Positions 25,938 to 34,692 of a stretch of 64,000 nt of DNA are shown here, piece by piece. Under the pieces are notes generated by a model. That model made no database searches and had not been told where the DNA came from. It saw only the letters and a program-made list of their open reading frames with translations. Both the position numbers and the translations under genes were made by a program. Numbering within the stretch: position 1 is the stretch's first letter; every line of letters starts with the position of its first letter. The DNA is from Clostridium sp. D33t1_170424_F3 (GTDB taxonomy: Bacteria; Bacillota; Clostridia; Oscillospirales; Acutalibacteraceae), in NCBI RefSeq assembly GCF_015667585.1, contig NZ_JADPEG010000020.1, positions 1 through 64,000 of the forward strand, read 5' to 3'.

Positions 25938-27437
25938 TTGGAAAACGGAACGGAATTACACAAGGTTATCTACAATGTTTTTCTGACCCAGATACAATTT
26001 GGCGCCTACCGCTTCGGGGAAAAGCTCCCCACCATGGAGGAGACCAGCGCACGGCTTCATGTATCGATCGATACCGTCCGTACCGCGTACCTGAAGCTCA
26101 AGGAGGATGGCTATATTTCTCTTTCCAAAAACGTAGGCGCCACGGTAAAAGTGAGCTATGATGATCGGGAGACAGAACGGTTTATCCAGACATTCTTTTC
26201 CATGCGCAAAAACGCGATGATCGACCTGGCAAACTCCATGGGTCCTCTGTTTGGCAATGCCCAGTGGATCGGTCTGAAACATGCTTCCACAGAAACGATG
26301 CAGGCGATGGAATCGCTTTTAGGGGAAGAGGTTACTTCGGCGCCTTATGCGATGCTGGAGCACCTCAACCAGAAATACTGCTCCCTTGGAAATTCTCTTC
26401 TCATGCGCCTCGTCTGGCAAACCTTCATGTTTTTACATGATCCCTTTTTCAGCATAAAAGAGAATTTGCGGTATTTCGATCAATCCGCCGACTATCTGCC
26501 GGAGGTTCTGACCCTTTGCCGGAACGGAGACTGGCCCGCGCTGCGCGTTACGGCGGATCAAATGATGGAGCGATTATCCTTGGCCCTCAGCCAGTTCTAT
26601 GCGTCCAGAATCACCATGACTTCCCAGGAATACGAAACCACCTTTGCCTGGAGTTCCTACAAAAAAAGCCAACTTTGTTATACCTTCGCCATGGAGCTTC
26701 TGATCGCAATCAATCGGGGGGTATATCCGGCCGGAAGCCTGCTTCCTTCCCAAAAGGAGCTTGCAAAGCAGAAAGGCGTTTCCCTGAGCACAGTCCGTAG
26801 GGCGCTTGAGCTTCTTGGCAGCATCGGCGCCATCAAGGCCGCCAAATATGTAGGTACACAAATCCTGCCGTTTGACAAAGCCACTGAGAACAGCGATTTT
26901 ACCAAGCCTGTTCTCCAACGCCGGCTTTTGAATATGGTGGAAGGGCTGCAGGTATTCGCCCTGTCCTGCAGGGAAGTATCCCTGCAGACATTTTCTTCAC
27001 TTGATGCCGCTTCTGTCGATAAGCTGTGCAAAGCACTAAAAAAACATAAACAATGGCGGCGCGGCGAGACCCTGTCCTATTTTGTACTGGATCTGATAGC
27101 AAAACACGCTCCCTATCAGACGATACGAATCGTTTACTCTGAGCTGCTGCTGCAGAACTTTTGGGGCTATTCGCTCCGGGGCATGAAGGGAAGCCAAGAG
27201 GCCATCAACGCCATCTATGATCCCTATTATGACGAGTTCATCGAAACTCTGGAAAAAACGGATTTCCCCCGGTTCTCCGCCAAGCTGGAGGAGCTGATGC
27301 TCTATGAACTTCACAGCAATGTGAATATTTTATCCCGGCTCAGGATTCCGGAAACAGAAAACATTTTGATTCCTGACAAGAGCAGCTTCCGTACCGACGA
27401 AGGAAGACTGCCGCCGGACCGCTGCGTATGCTCCTGA
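25938..27437 (+). CDS. Double GntR-type winged-helix regulator
   Basis: A 499-residue protein starting at TTG (25938), seven bases after GGAGG. Residues about 5-75 form a GntR winged helix (GAYRFGEKLPTMEETSARLH, then DTVRTAYLKLKEDGYI). A second, similar winged helix follows at about 255-325 (GVYPAGSLLPSQKELAKQKG, then STVRRALELLGSIGAI). The 180-residue segment between and the 175-residue C-terminal segment are helical and match no family I recognise. It is divergent from the damaged phosphorelay operon and may control it. No transporter or enzyme gene follows in the same direction. Confidence 0.82.
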   Translation: MENGTELHKVIYNVFLTQIQFGAYRFGEKLPTMEETSARLHVSIDTVRTAYLKLKEDGYISLSKNVGATVKVSYDDRETERFIQTFFSMRKNAMIDLANSMGPLFGNAQWIGLKHASTETMQAMESLLGEEVTSAPYAMLEHLNQKYCSLGNSLLMRLVWQTFMFLHDPFFSIKENLRYFDQSADYLPEVLTLCRNGDWPALRVTADQMMERLSLALSQFYASRITMTSQEYETTFAWSSYKKSQLCYTFAMELLIAINRGVYPAGSLLPSQKELAKQKGVSLSTVRRALELLGSIGAIKAAKYVGTQILPFDKATENSDFTKPVLQRRLLNMVEGLQVFALSCREVSLQTFSSLDAASVDKLCKALKKHKQWRRGETLSYFVLDLIAKHAPYQTIRIVYSELLLQNFWGYSLRGMKGSQEAINAIYDPYYDEFIETLEKTDFPRFSAKLEELMLYELHSNVNILSRLRIPETENILIPDKSSFRTDEGRLPPDRCVCS

Positions 27438-27490
27438 GTGGGGAAAAGCGGTACGGAAAGTATAGCTGCCGTTATGAAGATACCGGCCTT

Positions 27491-27527
27491 AAAAAAGCTG
27501 GGAGATGAAAAACGTCTCCCAGCTTTT
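27491..27527 (+). terminator. Terminator after the double-GntR gene
   Basis: AAAAGCTGGGAGA pairs with TCTCCCAGCTTTT around a nine-base loop. Confidence 0.85.
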
Positions 27528-27560
27528 GCTGTCCTGTATTAACTGCCGGAGGCGCTCTGA

Positions 27561-28470
27561 TTAATCACACAGGTTGGCGGTCAGATAGAAGCTGCTGTCT
27601 TCGGCGAAAGCCAGAGCGGTTCCCTCGGCGGAGTCCGATTTCACAAGGGCGAGGATGTCCAGGACCCCCATCCACGCCAAAGCCGGAATAGGGGACCGGG
27701 GCGCTCACGCCGGTGACGTCAGAGCAGTAGACGGCGTTGGTCTGGTAATTTGTAATCAGATAGAGCAGGTAGTTATCGCCGTCCTTCCGGACTGCGGCGC
27801 CGTTGGTCCCAACTTTTCCAATAGCTGAAATCGGGGTGAGGGAGAGCTCTTTGCCGGTTTCGGCGTCCAGAACGGCCAGTTGGACCTCGCCCTCCTGCTC
27901 CCAGATGGTGACGCCTACATAGACATAGCCGCGGCCGTCCACGGCCACTCCCTTGCAGAAGCCGGGCTGGCTGTATCCCTGGTTCTGATAATACCAGACG
28001 TCCTCCCCGGTCTGCGCGTCGGTACGCATATCCCGGCCATCCACCCGGGTAAGGCCTTCGGGGACACTGCGGATCAGCGCGTCCCTTTCCTGGTCTTTTT
28101 TCGCCAGCTTGTATTCCGTGCTGTACATATCGTGGGACAGCTCCAGCCGCGCCCGGCGGCCTTCCCAGTTAATGACCCGGGTTTTGATCATAAAGGTCCG
28201 CTTCAAAACCGGATTGGAACAAGGGAATATGGTATTCCGTGCCGGGGATGCTCCAGTTCAGCCAATCGCCGCCACTACGCTGAAACTCCGGGTGGACCTT
28301 GTAATTTTCGGCAAACAGGGCGGCAAAGTAATCGTCATACTGATTAGGGAGCATGGCCCGATGTCCATCACTACCAGCTGTTTGCCAGCGATCTCGGATA
28401 ATTCAAAATATGTATTTAAATCCACAGGACAAACGGTCTTTTCTTTCACCTGTTTGTATAAGTCAAACCA
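27561..28470 (-). pseudogene. Decayed PAS/sensor relic joined to a beta-propeller relic
   Basis: Coding remnants on the minus strand jump between frames. First KEKTVCPVDLNTYFELSEIA (from about 28455), then QYDDYFAALFAENYKVHPEF (from about 28345), then KTRVINWEGRRARLELSHDM (from about 28200), together resembling a PAS-containing signalling protein. The last frame runs on without a break into propeller-like sequence (GFCKGVAVDGRGYVYVGVTI, LAVLDAETGKE). A slip at a GGGGG tract near 27665 breaks the end, which in the other frame reads ILALVKSDSAEGTALAFAED and stops at 27563-27561. It looks like two genes fused by a deletion and then decayed. Confidence 0.65.
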
Positions 28471-28484
28471 TCCTCAAATGTGAA

Positions 28485-28877
28485 CTAGTTGGTTTTACCT
28501 TCTCCCCGAATTTTCATATTTTTCCGTTCTTCCAGTTCTTCAATCTGCCTCATTAAACAGTCCGAAAAAGTCCCATCGATCGGTGTAACTTCTCCTGTCA
28601 TATAATAGTCGAGAAGTACAATTTTACTGTTATTATCAAAACAGAATATTTTATCGCCATTCCCTACAATGGACAAGAACGGAATAAAATCGGTAAAACC
28701 CTCATTGTGCAACTCTTTCGTTTTTACACGAATATCAAGAAACTCAGGTATTTCATTGGCAATTCCATAGACTATAATTCCACGGCAAAATGACCAAAAC
28801 GAGCCCACATCATACTGTTTAGCCCGTGGCCATCTTTCTTCTCGCACTTCCATATAAAGTCCGCCTAACAGGGACAT
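28485..28877 (-). CDS. SMI1/KNR4 (SUKH)-like protein, probably 5' truncated
   Basis: The frame encodes 130 residues from an internal Met at 28877, but coding character continues upstream for 38 codons to a TAG at 28994-28992 (CQRCSFCSANQYEINLPADF) with no start codon in between. The segment LPADFRKFTMSLLGG, then DFIPFLSIVGNGDKIFCFDN and IVLLDYY, fits the SUKH fold of SMI1/KNR4 proteins, many of which are immunity proteins against contact-dependent or polymorphic toxins. The missing start suggests loss of the 5' end, next to the hairpin element at 28988-29055. No toxin gene is adjacent. Confidence 0.6.
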   Translation of the reverse strand: MSLLGGLYMEVREERWPRAKQYDVGSFWSFCRGIIVYGIANEIPEFLDIRVKTKELHNEGFTDFIPFLSIVGNGDKIFCFDNNSKIVLLDYYMTGEVTPIDGTFSDCLMRQIEELEERKNMKIRGEGKTN

Positions 28878-28987
28878 GGTAAATTTCCTAAAATCAGCAG
28901 GAAGATTTATTTCATATTGATTTGCAGAGCAAAAAGAACACCGCTGACACGGTTTCTCATTGCTTACCAGATTCAGTAACAGAAAAA

Positions 28988-29055
28988 GATCCTAAACCCG
29001 CCAAACGGGCTTAGGATCCTTTACAAAATGAGAAGCGTTGACAAAAAAGATACCC
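28988..29055. repeat. Hairpin plus conserved tail motif, copy B
   Basis: GATCCTAAACCCG (28988-29000) pairs, with one mismatch, with CGGGCTTAGGATC (29006-29018). Nineteen bases later is TTGACAAAAAAGATACCC (29038-29055), identical to the tail of copy C. Confidence 0.65.
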
Positions 29056-29299
29056 AGTAAAAATTGAATCCATCATCTACTAACATAAAATTAGGTGTTC
29101 AATTCCTCGATCAAACGATTTGTAATGCCTGTTCGATTGAATTATTAAAATTGTAGTCATAACCATCAGATAAGGGGGTTTGATTCGTTCTTATAGAGGT
29201 CTGCTACAGACAAGCATCCAATGACGCATTGCTAAAACAAGAGACCGAGATTTGGAATCTCCAAGTTTTTGGTTCCAAGTCTCGACCTCTATTGATACA
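29056..29299. other. Intergenic tail of the ABC operon
   Basis: Together with copy B this makes a gene-poor stretch of about 420 bases. GAGATTTGGAA (29247-29257) pairs with TTCCAAGTCTC (29273-29283), and the minus strand is moderately T-rich beyond it, so this could be the terminator of the ABC operon. Nothing else is recognisable. Confidence 0.45.
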
Positions 29300-29965
29300 T
29301 TACTTTACAAAAACCAGCCTTCCGGCATTGAGCCCCCACAGCTCATCGCCGCAGTTGGCAACAGCTTTAGAATGAGTGACCACAATGACGCATTTGTTTT
29401 CTTCGTGGGCCAGTCTCTGTAAAATGTCCAGAATCGTCGCTTCCGTGTCACTGTCCAGATTGCCGGTCGGTTCGTCTGCAATAATAACGGGAGGATTATG
29501 AGAGATCGCCCGGGCAATGCCCACCCGCTGCTGTTCGCCTCCGGAGAGCTTGAGGATTTTGCGGTCGGCTAGCTCCCGGCTGATTCCTACGCTTTCCAGC
29601 AGACTATAGGCGGTTTCCTTTTTGTTTTTCTTTTTTATGCCGGATATGTTTATGGACAGCACGATATTTTCAACAGCCGTTGCATTGGTAAGCAGGTTGT
29701 ACCCCTGAAAGACGACGCCGATGCTTTTCGCGCGGTATTCGTCCCGGTCAAGCGCCTTCATGTCCTGTCCCTGATAAGAAATCGTACCCTCCGTACACAG
29801 ATCAAGCCCGGAAAGCAATGAGAGCACCGTGCTTTTACCCGCGCCGGATTTTCCCATAATCATGTATAGAGTGCCGGCTTCAAAGGATGCATCAATTTCT
29901 TTGAGTATCTTTTTTGTGGTTTCCGCATACTGGTAGGATACTTTATCTAAATTCAAAACGCTCAT
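29300..29965 (-). CDS. ABC transporter ATPase, MacB/LolD type
   Basis: A 221-residue ATPase starting at the ATG at 29965 (MSVLNLDKVSYQYAE), six bases after GAGGTG; a GTG nine bases upstream is less likely. It has Walker A GKSGAGKST, Q-loop FQGYNLLTNA, signature LSGGEQQR, Walker B IIADEPTGNLDS and H-loop VTHS. It follows its permease by ten bases in a regulator-kinase-permease-ATPase operon. Its role is most likely export or removal of a peptide or antibiotic under two-component control. Confidence 0.92.
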   Translation of the reverse strand: MSVLNLDKVSYQYAETTKKILKEIDASFEAGTLYMIMGKSGAGKSTVLSLLSGLDLCTEGTISYQGQDMKALDRDEYRAKSIGVVFQGYNLLTNATAVENIVLSINISGIKKKNKKETAYSLLESVGISRELADRKILKLSGGEQQRVGIARAISHNPPVIIADEPTGNLDSDTEATILDILQRLAHEENKCVIVVTHSKAVANCGDELWGLNAGRLVFVK

Positions 29966-29975
29966 ATTATGCACC

Positions 29976-31361
29976 TCAATCTCTTTCCGACAGAATTTTC
30001 ATGGGCTCGTATTTCGTGATGAAGACAATGCCCGCAACGCTGGACACGCCCGCAAGCAACAGGGCAATCAGGGAAATTTCAGCAACTGCTGTTCCTGTCA
30101 AATGGATTTCCACCTCAGAAAGCGGTTTTTTCGCTTCTTCACCCAAGTCTACCCAATCTCCTGCTTCCTGGTGCTTTTGATCTGCAGACGTTATCTGGCT
30201 TTCCATTAAGGCATTGGCAACCGGCGGAGCTGTAAGCGCTCCGATACCAAGTCCCAAAATTAGGCAGGCGGCTGTAATTACCACCATTTCGAAGAGAATC
30301 CCCAACAAAACTTTGCCTTTTTTCATACCCATGGCACGCAGCACGCCCACCTCATATTTTCGTTCCCTGATAGACATGGTGGACAGCATGATGAGAATGA
30401 CGGAACCCAACACCAGCACCACAATCATAAAAATCATCGTGATATTTTGCATCCCTTCCATAGGTTCCACAATCCGATTATAGGTGTTCTCGTTTGCAGT
30501 CACCTTGTAATAATCCGGCATCCCTTTATCACGAAGCTCCTTCTGGAACGCTTCCAGCTGATCCGGATCTTTCAAATAATACGTGGCCCGGATATTGACT
30601 AACTGATCACCGGAGCCGCTGAGCTCATTGATTTTCATGGAGGTAAAAATATCCAGCGTGGTAATGAGTTCGTTGCTGCGGTTTGTCATGGCGCCGATCG
30701 TGTGCTGTTCCGGGAGGTTATCCTCATAAATGCCGCAGACGGTCAGGGGTTCGGTAACGGGTGTCTCCGTATCGTAGGGGGACGAAATCTTTTTGATCGT
30801 GATGGCAGAGCCTATTTCCAAGTTGTTAAGCTTTGCCAGCTCCTGGCTGATAATCACCTCACCCGTGCCGGACGCCATCTTTCCCTCCACGATTTTTCGC
30901 ACACCCTGGCTGAATTCCTCGTCGATTTCGGGGTCGGAAAACCCTTTCAGCAAAGCATTGGGTCTCGCTGACGGCTTCGGTGACTGTCCTCCCTGTCCAT
31001 TTCTATCTGTTTCCGCCCCTTCCATGTCGCCCTCGCCCACTCCTTTGATATTGGTCATGAAAAGGGAATGGGTGGCGACAAACACTTTCTTTTGTAAAAG
31101 CTCGGATTCTCCAAACCGGAGATGCTCTTCGGCAGTTATTTGCCGGGGATTATCCACGCCTTTCAACTTCTCTGAGTCATAATAAATAAACACTTCTGCC
31201 CCGAATTTGGATTTATAATCGTTGATAACGGCTTTCGTCGTACTGTTTATGATAATGGAAATCACCGTAGTCAGGATGATGACGAAAAGGATAATCGCTA
31301 ATAGAATATTTCTGCCCCTGTTCCGAGCAATATTTTTGAGCGCGTTGTGTAGAATGTACAT
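29976..31361 (-). CDS. MacB/FtsX-type ABC permease
   Basis: A 461-residue permease. The ATG at 31361 (MYILHNALKNIARNRGRN) has AAAGGAG upstream; a 16-codon extension has no ribosome site. One N-terminal helix (about 17-40) is followed by a large extracellular MacB-like domain (about 45-310) and three C-terminal helices of the FtsX domain (ITMIFMIVVLVLGSVILIML, VVITAACLILGLGIGAL, ISLIALLLAGVSSVAGIVFI). A Gly/Gln/Pro-rich stretch near residue 115 is an insertion. This four-helix layout is that of tripartite-like or stand-alone MacB exporters rather than of BceB. Confidence 0.9.
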   Translation of the reverse strand: MYILHNALKNIARNRGRNILLAIILFVIILTTVISIIINSTTKAVINDYKSKFGAEVFIYYDSEKLKGVDNPRQITAEEHLRFGESELLQKKVFVATHSLFMTNIKGVGEGDMEGAETDRNGQGGQSPKPSARPNALLKGFSDPEIDEEFSQGVRKIVEGKMASGTGEVIISQELAKLNNLEIGSAITIKKISSPYDTETPVTEPLTVCGIYEDNLPEQHTIGAMTNRSNELITTLDIFTSMKINELSGSGDQLVNIRATYYLKDPDQLEAFQKELRDKGMPDYYKVTANENTYNRIVEPMEGMQNITMIFMIVVLVLGSVILIMLSTMSIRERKYEVGVLRAMGMKKGKVLLGILFEMVVITAACLILGLGIGALTAPPVANALMESQITSADQKHQEAGDWVDLGEEAKKPLSEVEIHLTGTAVAEISLIALLLAGVSSVAGIVFITKYEPMKILSERD

Positions 31362-31440
31362 GTTGTTTGCTCCTTTCTGTTTCTTGATAGGAACAGTATA
31401 GCAAACCAAATGTTAAGTGAATGCTCAGTTCAAAAACATT

Positions 31441-32526
31441 TTAACCGACACATGGAAAAGAAAGATAGAAAGTGGACCCTTTTCCCAACTCGCTTTCTAC
31501 CGCCGCATAACCGCCGCAGAGATCGCACACATGGGAAACCAGGCTAAGTCCGATTCCGTAGCCGTCTTTTTTGAGGGGGCTGACGCGGTACCAATGGTCA
31601 AATATTTTCCTTTGTTCCTCTTCACAAATCCCAATGCCGTGGTCGCTTACACTTATAATCACGCAATTGTGCCGGTTTTTGACCGTAACCTCCACCGGCC
31701 CGCCCTGCCCGTATTTCAATGCGTTATCCAAAAGATTGCTGACAGCGCGGGCAATCCAGCGTTCTTTCCCCATAATGGCGGGTTCGACGTCTTCGTCATA
31801 GTCAAAGGTGACAGCTTTCGATACATTCCGGTAAAGGTCGCAGACCTCTGCGCATACTAAGATTACATTTACTTCCGTCTTCTCAGCGAAATTCTCATTT
31901 TCGCTGAGGGTAAGGACATCATCAATACTGTCTGTTACATGGTCTAGGCATTCCAGGTCGTGTTTGTTTTGACGCAGTTCCAGGTTTTGCCGCAAAATGG
32001 CAATCGTGTTTTTCTGTTCATGGGATAAATAGTGATACAGGCGCTTAAAGTCTTCCATATGAGCTGCGGTTTTCTCTCGGATTGTCCGGAGCGACTCTGA
32101 AAACTCCGGCTGATCCCCTATGGAATCGCCGATATCTGCTACCTGTCCAAGACGTTGCGCGATCTGTCTCACGGTGTGAGTGTGAAACCGTTTTAGCACC
32201 ACCCAAAGCAGGAACGAAGACAAAACAACAAACACACTGAAGCCGATTGAAATAGGCAACAGCCGGGATTGAAGAACCGGAGAAAACTGTTCATAAATAT
32301 ACGAGACGGGCGCGATTTTTCCGAAGTCTAAAGAGGAGAGGCTTTGCTTGTAGGCGTAAATTGATTCCTGTTGAGTCAATAAATACACGTTCTTGCTGGA
32401 GATAGGGGTAGCGGGCATCTCCTGGTAGGAATACCGAAGCCAAAGGACGGCGGCGAGGAATACCGCTGACACCAAAATAGCATAACAGAGAACGATCAAA
32501 CCGATTTTCAGATTAACTCGACGCAT
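31441..32526 (-). CDS. Sensor histidine kinase of the ABC operon
   Basis: A 361-residue kinase with a membrane helix at residues 8-30, an extracytoplasmic loop of about 60 residues, and a second helix near 95-112. The H-box is YHYLSHEQKNTIAILRQ (about 190), a variant with Glu-Gln after the His. The ATPase domain has NLLDNALKYGQGG, SDHGIGI and GYGIGLSL. Its start overlaps the end of the response regulator by 19 bases, so translation is coupled. The small loop suggests sensing of a membrane-active molecule. Confidence 0.9.
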   Translation of the reverse strand: MRRVNLKIGLIVLCYAILVSAVFLAAVLWLRYSYQEMPATPISSKNVYLLTQQESIYAYKQSLSSLDFGKIAPVSYIYEQFSPVLQSRLLPISIGFSVFVVLSSFLLWVVLKRFHTHTVRQIAQRLGQVADIGDSIGDQPEFSESLRTIREKTAAHMEDFKRLYHYLSHEQKNTIAILRQNLELRQNKHDLECLDHVTDSIDDVLTLSENENFAEKTEVNVILVCAEVCDLYRNVSKAVTFDYDEDVEPAIMGKERWIARAVSNLLDNALKYGQGGPVEVTVKNRHNCVIISVSDHGIGICEEEQRKIFDHWYRVSPLKKDGYGIGLSLVSHVCDLCGGYAAVESELGKGSTFYLSFPCVG

Positions 32527-33185
32527 AGCTGATACCCCTTTCCCCGAATATTTTGCAGGAGCGGTTTTCCACTGGCCTGCGTCAGCTCTTTCCGCAGCAT
32601 AGTCAAGTGGACGCGCAAAACGGAAGAGCTCGGGTCCAGCCGTTCATCGTAAATGTGTTCGGCAATTTCTTCCATGGACACGACCGCTGGATGCCGCATA
32701 GCCAGATATTCCAAAATGTCAAATTCCTTGGCAGCAAGAACAACAGGCGTTCCGTTATATTCAACTGTACGTGAGGCAGGATTGACCGTCAGAGCGCCCA
32801 CGCAGAGGCGCGGATTGGTGCGTCCATGAAAGCGGCGGACGACAGCCTGTATCCGCGCCCGCAGTTCGAGAAGCTGAAAAGGCTTTGTGATGTAATCGTC
32901 CGCGCCTAAATCAAGGCCCAAGGCGCGTTCTTTGATTTCATCCCTTGCGGTGATGATCAGCACGGGGACCGCCACGTCCGACTCCCGCAAAAAGCGCAGG
33001 ATTTCCAGCCCGTCCCTGTCTGGCAGGTTGAGATCCAGCAGTACGGCGTCATAACTGCCGGCATAGGCTTTTTCTTCGCCCTCCAGACCGGCATATGCGG
33101 TATCCACTTGAAAGCCTGCTTTTTCAAGACCTATCTTCATGGAATCACAGAGTTCCATATTGTCTTCTATAATTAAAAGTCTCAT
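32508..33185 (-). CDS. OmpR/PhoB-family response regulator
   Basis: A 225-residue regulator with receiver (MRLLIIEDNMELCDSM, phospho-Asp in AVLLDLNLPDRDG near residue 51, conserved Lys in YITKPFQ) and a winged helix (VVLAAKEFDILEYLA, then VLRVHLTMLRKEL, GKGYQL). It is the first gene of the operon that also encodes the kinase, permease and ATPase, and it probably controls its own operon. AAGGAAG lies upstream of the ATG. Confidence 0.93.
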   Translation of the reverse strand: MRLLIIEDNMELCDSMKIGLEKAGFQVDTAYAGLEGEEKAYAGSYDAVLLDLNLPDRDGLEILRFLRESDVAVPVLIITARDEIKERALGLDLGADDYITKPFQLLELRARIQAVVRRFHGRTNPRLCVGALTVNPASRTVEYNGTPVVLAAKEFDILEYLAMRHPAVVSMEEIAEHIYDERLDPSSSVLRVHLTMLRKELTQASGKPLLQNIRGKGYQLCVELI

Positions 33186-33539
33186 TTATCTTTTCTTCCT
33201 TTTACAACATAATACTGTATTTAATATACAATAACGTGGTTATACGGGTTCAATATGTTATAGGATACAGAGGCTACATGATTAAAACAAAAAGCTCCAA
33301 ATCCCCATAAATTGTGGAGCCTTGGAGCTAAGAAGGTAACCTTTTATAGCGTTAATCACTATTTATTTAAATATAGCACATAATCCGAACCCATCGCCAA
33401 CAGGTACAATCTGTCGGCGATGGGTTCGGATTATGTGTGTTTGAGAAACATTGACAAAAAAGATACCCGTTTTCAGCGCGAGCGCTTCACTCCGAGCAAA
33501 AGAAAAGAGTCCGAACGCGAATCGCGTCCAGACTCAGTC
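33186..33539. other. Intergenic region with two hairpins between the ABC operon and tRNA-Leu
   Basis: About 350 bases without a gene. AGCTCCAA...TTGGAGCT forms a hairpin near 33290-33327. The perfect 22-bp stem of copy C lies at 33377-33437. A weak plus-strand frame overlapping the tRNA is not a gene. Confidence 0.6.
33377..33468. repeat. Hairpin plus conserved tail motif, copy C (22-bp perfect stem)
   Basis: Bases 33377-33398 are the exact reverse complement of 33416-33437, a 22-bp perfect stem with a 17-base loop that itself holds ACAG/CTGT. Thirteen bases later is TTGACAAAAAAGATACCC (33451-33468), identical to copy B. Confidence 0.8.
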
Positions 33540-33626
33540 TGGTGCCGGTGGTGGGACTCGAACCCACACACCCTTGCGGATAACAGATTTTGAGTCTGTC
33601 TCGTCTGCCAATTCCGACACACCGGC
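33540..33626 (-). tRNA. tRNA-Leu (anticodon CAA)
   Basis: The minus strand reads GCCGGTGTGTCGGAATTGGC at the 5' end and GGGTTCGAGTCCCACC before the closing acceptor strand and an encoded CCA. The acceptor stem GCCGGTG pairs with CACCGGC. The anticodon loop CTCAAAA between GA and TC gives CAA. The long variable arm (TTATCCGCAAGGGTG) is that of a class II leucine tRNA. Without CCA the gene is 33543-33626. Confidence 0.95.
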
Positions 33627-33742
33627 AAATTTGGCTTCTCTCAAAAATATGGCAGACTACTCATTCCGCTGATTTTGGAGAAGCCCAAAGAAACGCATAA
33701 GCATTAAATTCGTGATAAGCCGGGGATAAATCATCGTTGAAA

Positions 33743-33780
33743 CTTGAGTCCCTTACGTCTGCCAATTCCATCACACTGGC
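33743..33780 (-). pseudogene. 5' half of a second tRNA-Leu
   Basis: The minus strand from 33780 reads GCCAGTGTGATGGAATTGGC and then AGACGTAAGGGACTCAA, which is the acceptor 5' strand, D-arm and anticodon 5' strand of a leucine tRNA. The match ends at the anticodon, and the 3' half and acceptor partner are missing. It differs at several bases from the intact tRNA-Leu at 33540-33626. It may mark recombination or integration at a tRNA gene. Confidence 0.65.
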
Positions 33781-33882
33781 GAAGGAACTGCAAATTATTA
33801 TACAATAAACTCCACCAAAAAGCAACTGGTTTTTTAAAAAAGCATGCGCCAACTTTGCTATTTCAATCAGAACCGCACGATA

Positions 33883-34677
33883 TCACATTTCCATCATGGT
33901 AATACAATGGCGCGGGCACGCTTCCGCACATCTGCCGCAGCCAATGCACTTTTCCGGGTCCACTGTTGCATTAAAGTGGTCCACCTTGATTGCTCCCACC
34001 TCGCAGGACTTCTGGCATTTCATGCAGCCGATGCAGCCAACCTTACAAATTTTGTTGGTCATCGCACCGCGGTCACAGTTGCCACAGAGCACTACCGCCT
34101 GCTTCTTTGTGGGAACCAGCGTAATCAACCCTTTCGGACAGGCCTTTACGCACGTGGAACAGCCCTTACAGCGGGACGGTTCAATATGCGCCATGCCGTT
34201 GCAAATGTCGATCGCGCCGTACTGGCAGGCACGCAGGCAATCGCCCAATCCCATGCAGCCATAGCGGCAGCTGGAAATACCGCCCGCCAGTTGTGCCGCA
34301 GCCGAACAGCTCTGTATGCCTTCATATTCCATTTTATCGGTCGTGTTATCATAACTGCCCAGGCAGTTGACCACCGCAACCTTCGCTTCCACGCCAGCGT
34401 CCGCAAGGCCAAGATACCCAGATACCGCTTTGGATACCGCCGCGCCGCCCGGCGCGCACAGACCAACCGGCGCTTCTCCATGCGCCAGCGCCTTTGCATA
34501 GCCGGAGCAGCCCGAATAGCCGCAGGCGCCGCAGTTGGCGCCCGGCAGCATCTCCGCGATTGCTTCCGCCTTTTCATCCTTTGGTACCGCCATCACAATT
34601 GAGGCAATTGCCAAGCCAAGGCCCGCAATCAGGCCGATACCCGCCACAATCAACACGGGAAATAAAATTTCATTCAT
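33883..34677 (-). CDS. rnfB: Rnf complex subunit B, ferredoxin-type electron entry
   Basis: A 264-residue protein with an N-terminal membrane helix (residues 4-30), the Fe-S motif NCGACGYSGCSGY (about 48-60), and further cubane-binding clusters C-terminally (CRYGCMGLGDCLRAC, CKGCSTCVKAC, CIGCMKCQKSC, CIGCGRCAEAC). RnfB accepts electrons from reduced ferredoxin at the cytoplasmic face. GGGAGG precedes the ATG. It is the last gene of the rnfCDGEAB cluster, the usual clostridial order. Confidence 0.96.
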   Translation of the reverse strand: MNEILFPVLIVAGIGLIAGLGLAIASIVMAVPKDEKAEAIAEMLPGANCGACGYSGCSGYAKALAHGEAPVGLCAPGGAAVSKAVSGYLGLADAGVEAKVAVVNCLGSYDNTTDKMEYEGIQSCSAAAQLAGGISSCRYGCMGLGDCLRACQYGAIDICNGMAHIEPSRCKGCSTCVKACPKGLITLVPTKKQAVVLCGNCDRGAMTNKICKVGCIGCMKCQKSCEVGAIKVDHFNATVDPEKCIGCGRCAEACPRHCITMMEM

Positions 34678-34692
34678 GTTCTTTCCCTCCCA

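Noticed and set aside
33451-33672. Plus-strand frame over the tRNA-Leu gene
   Set aside because: It overlaps a well-supported tRNA on the other strand.
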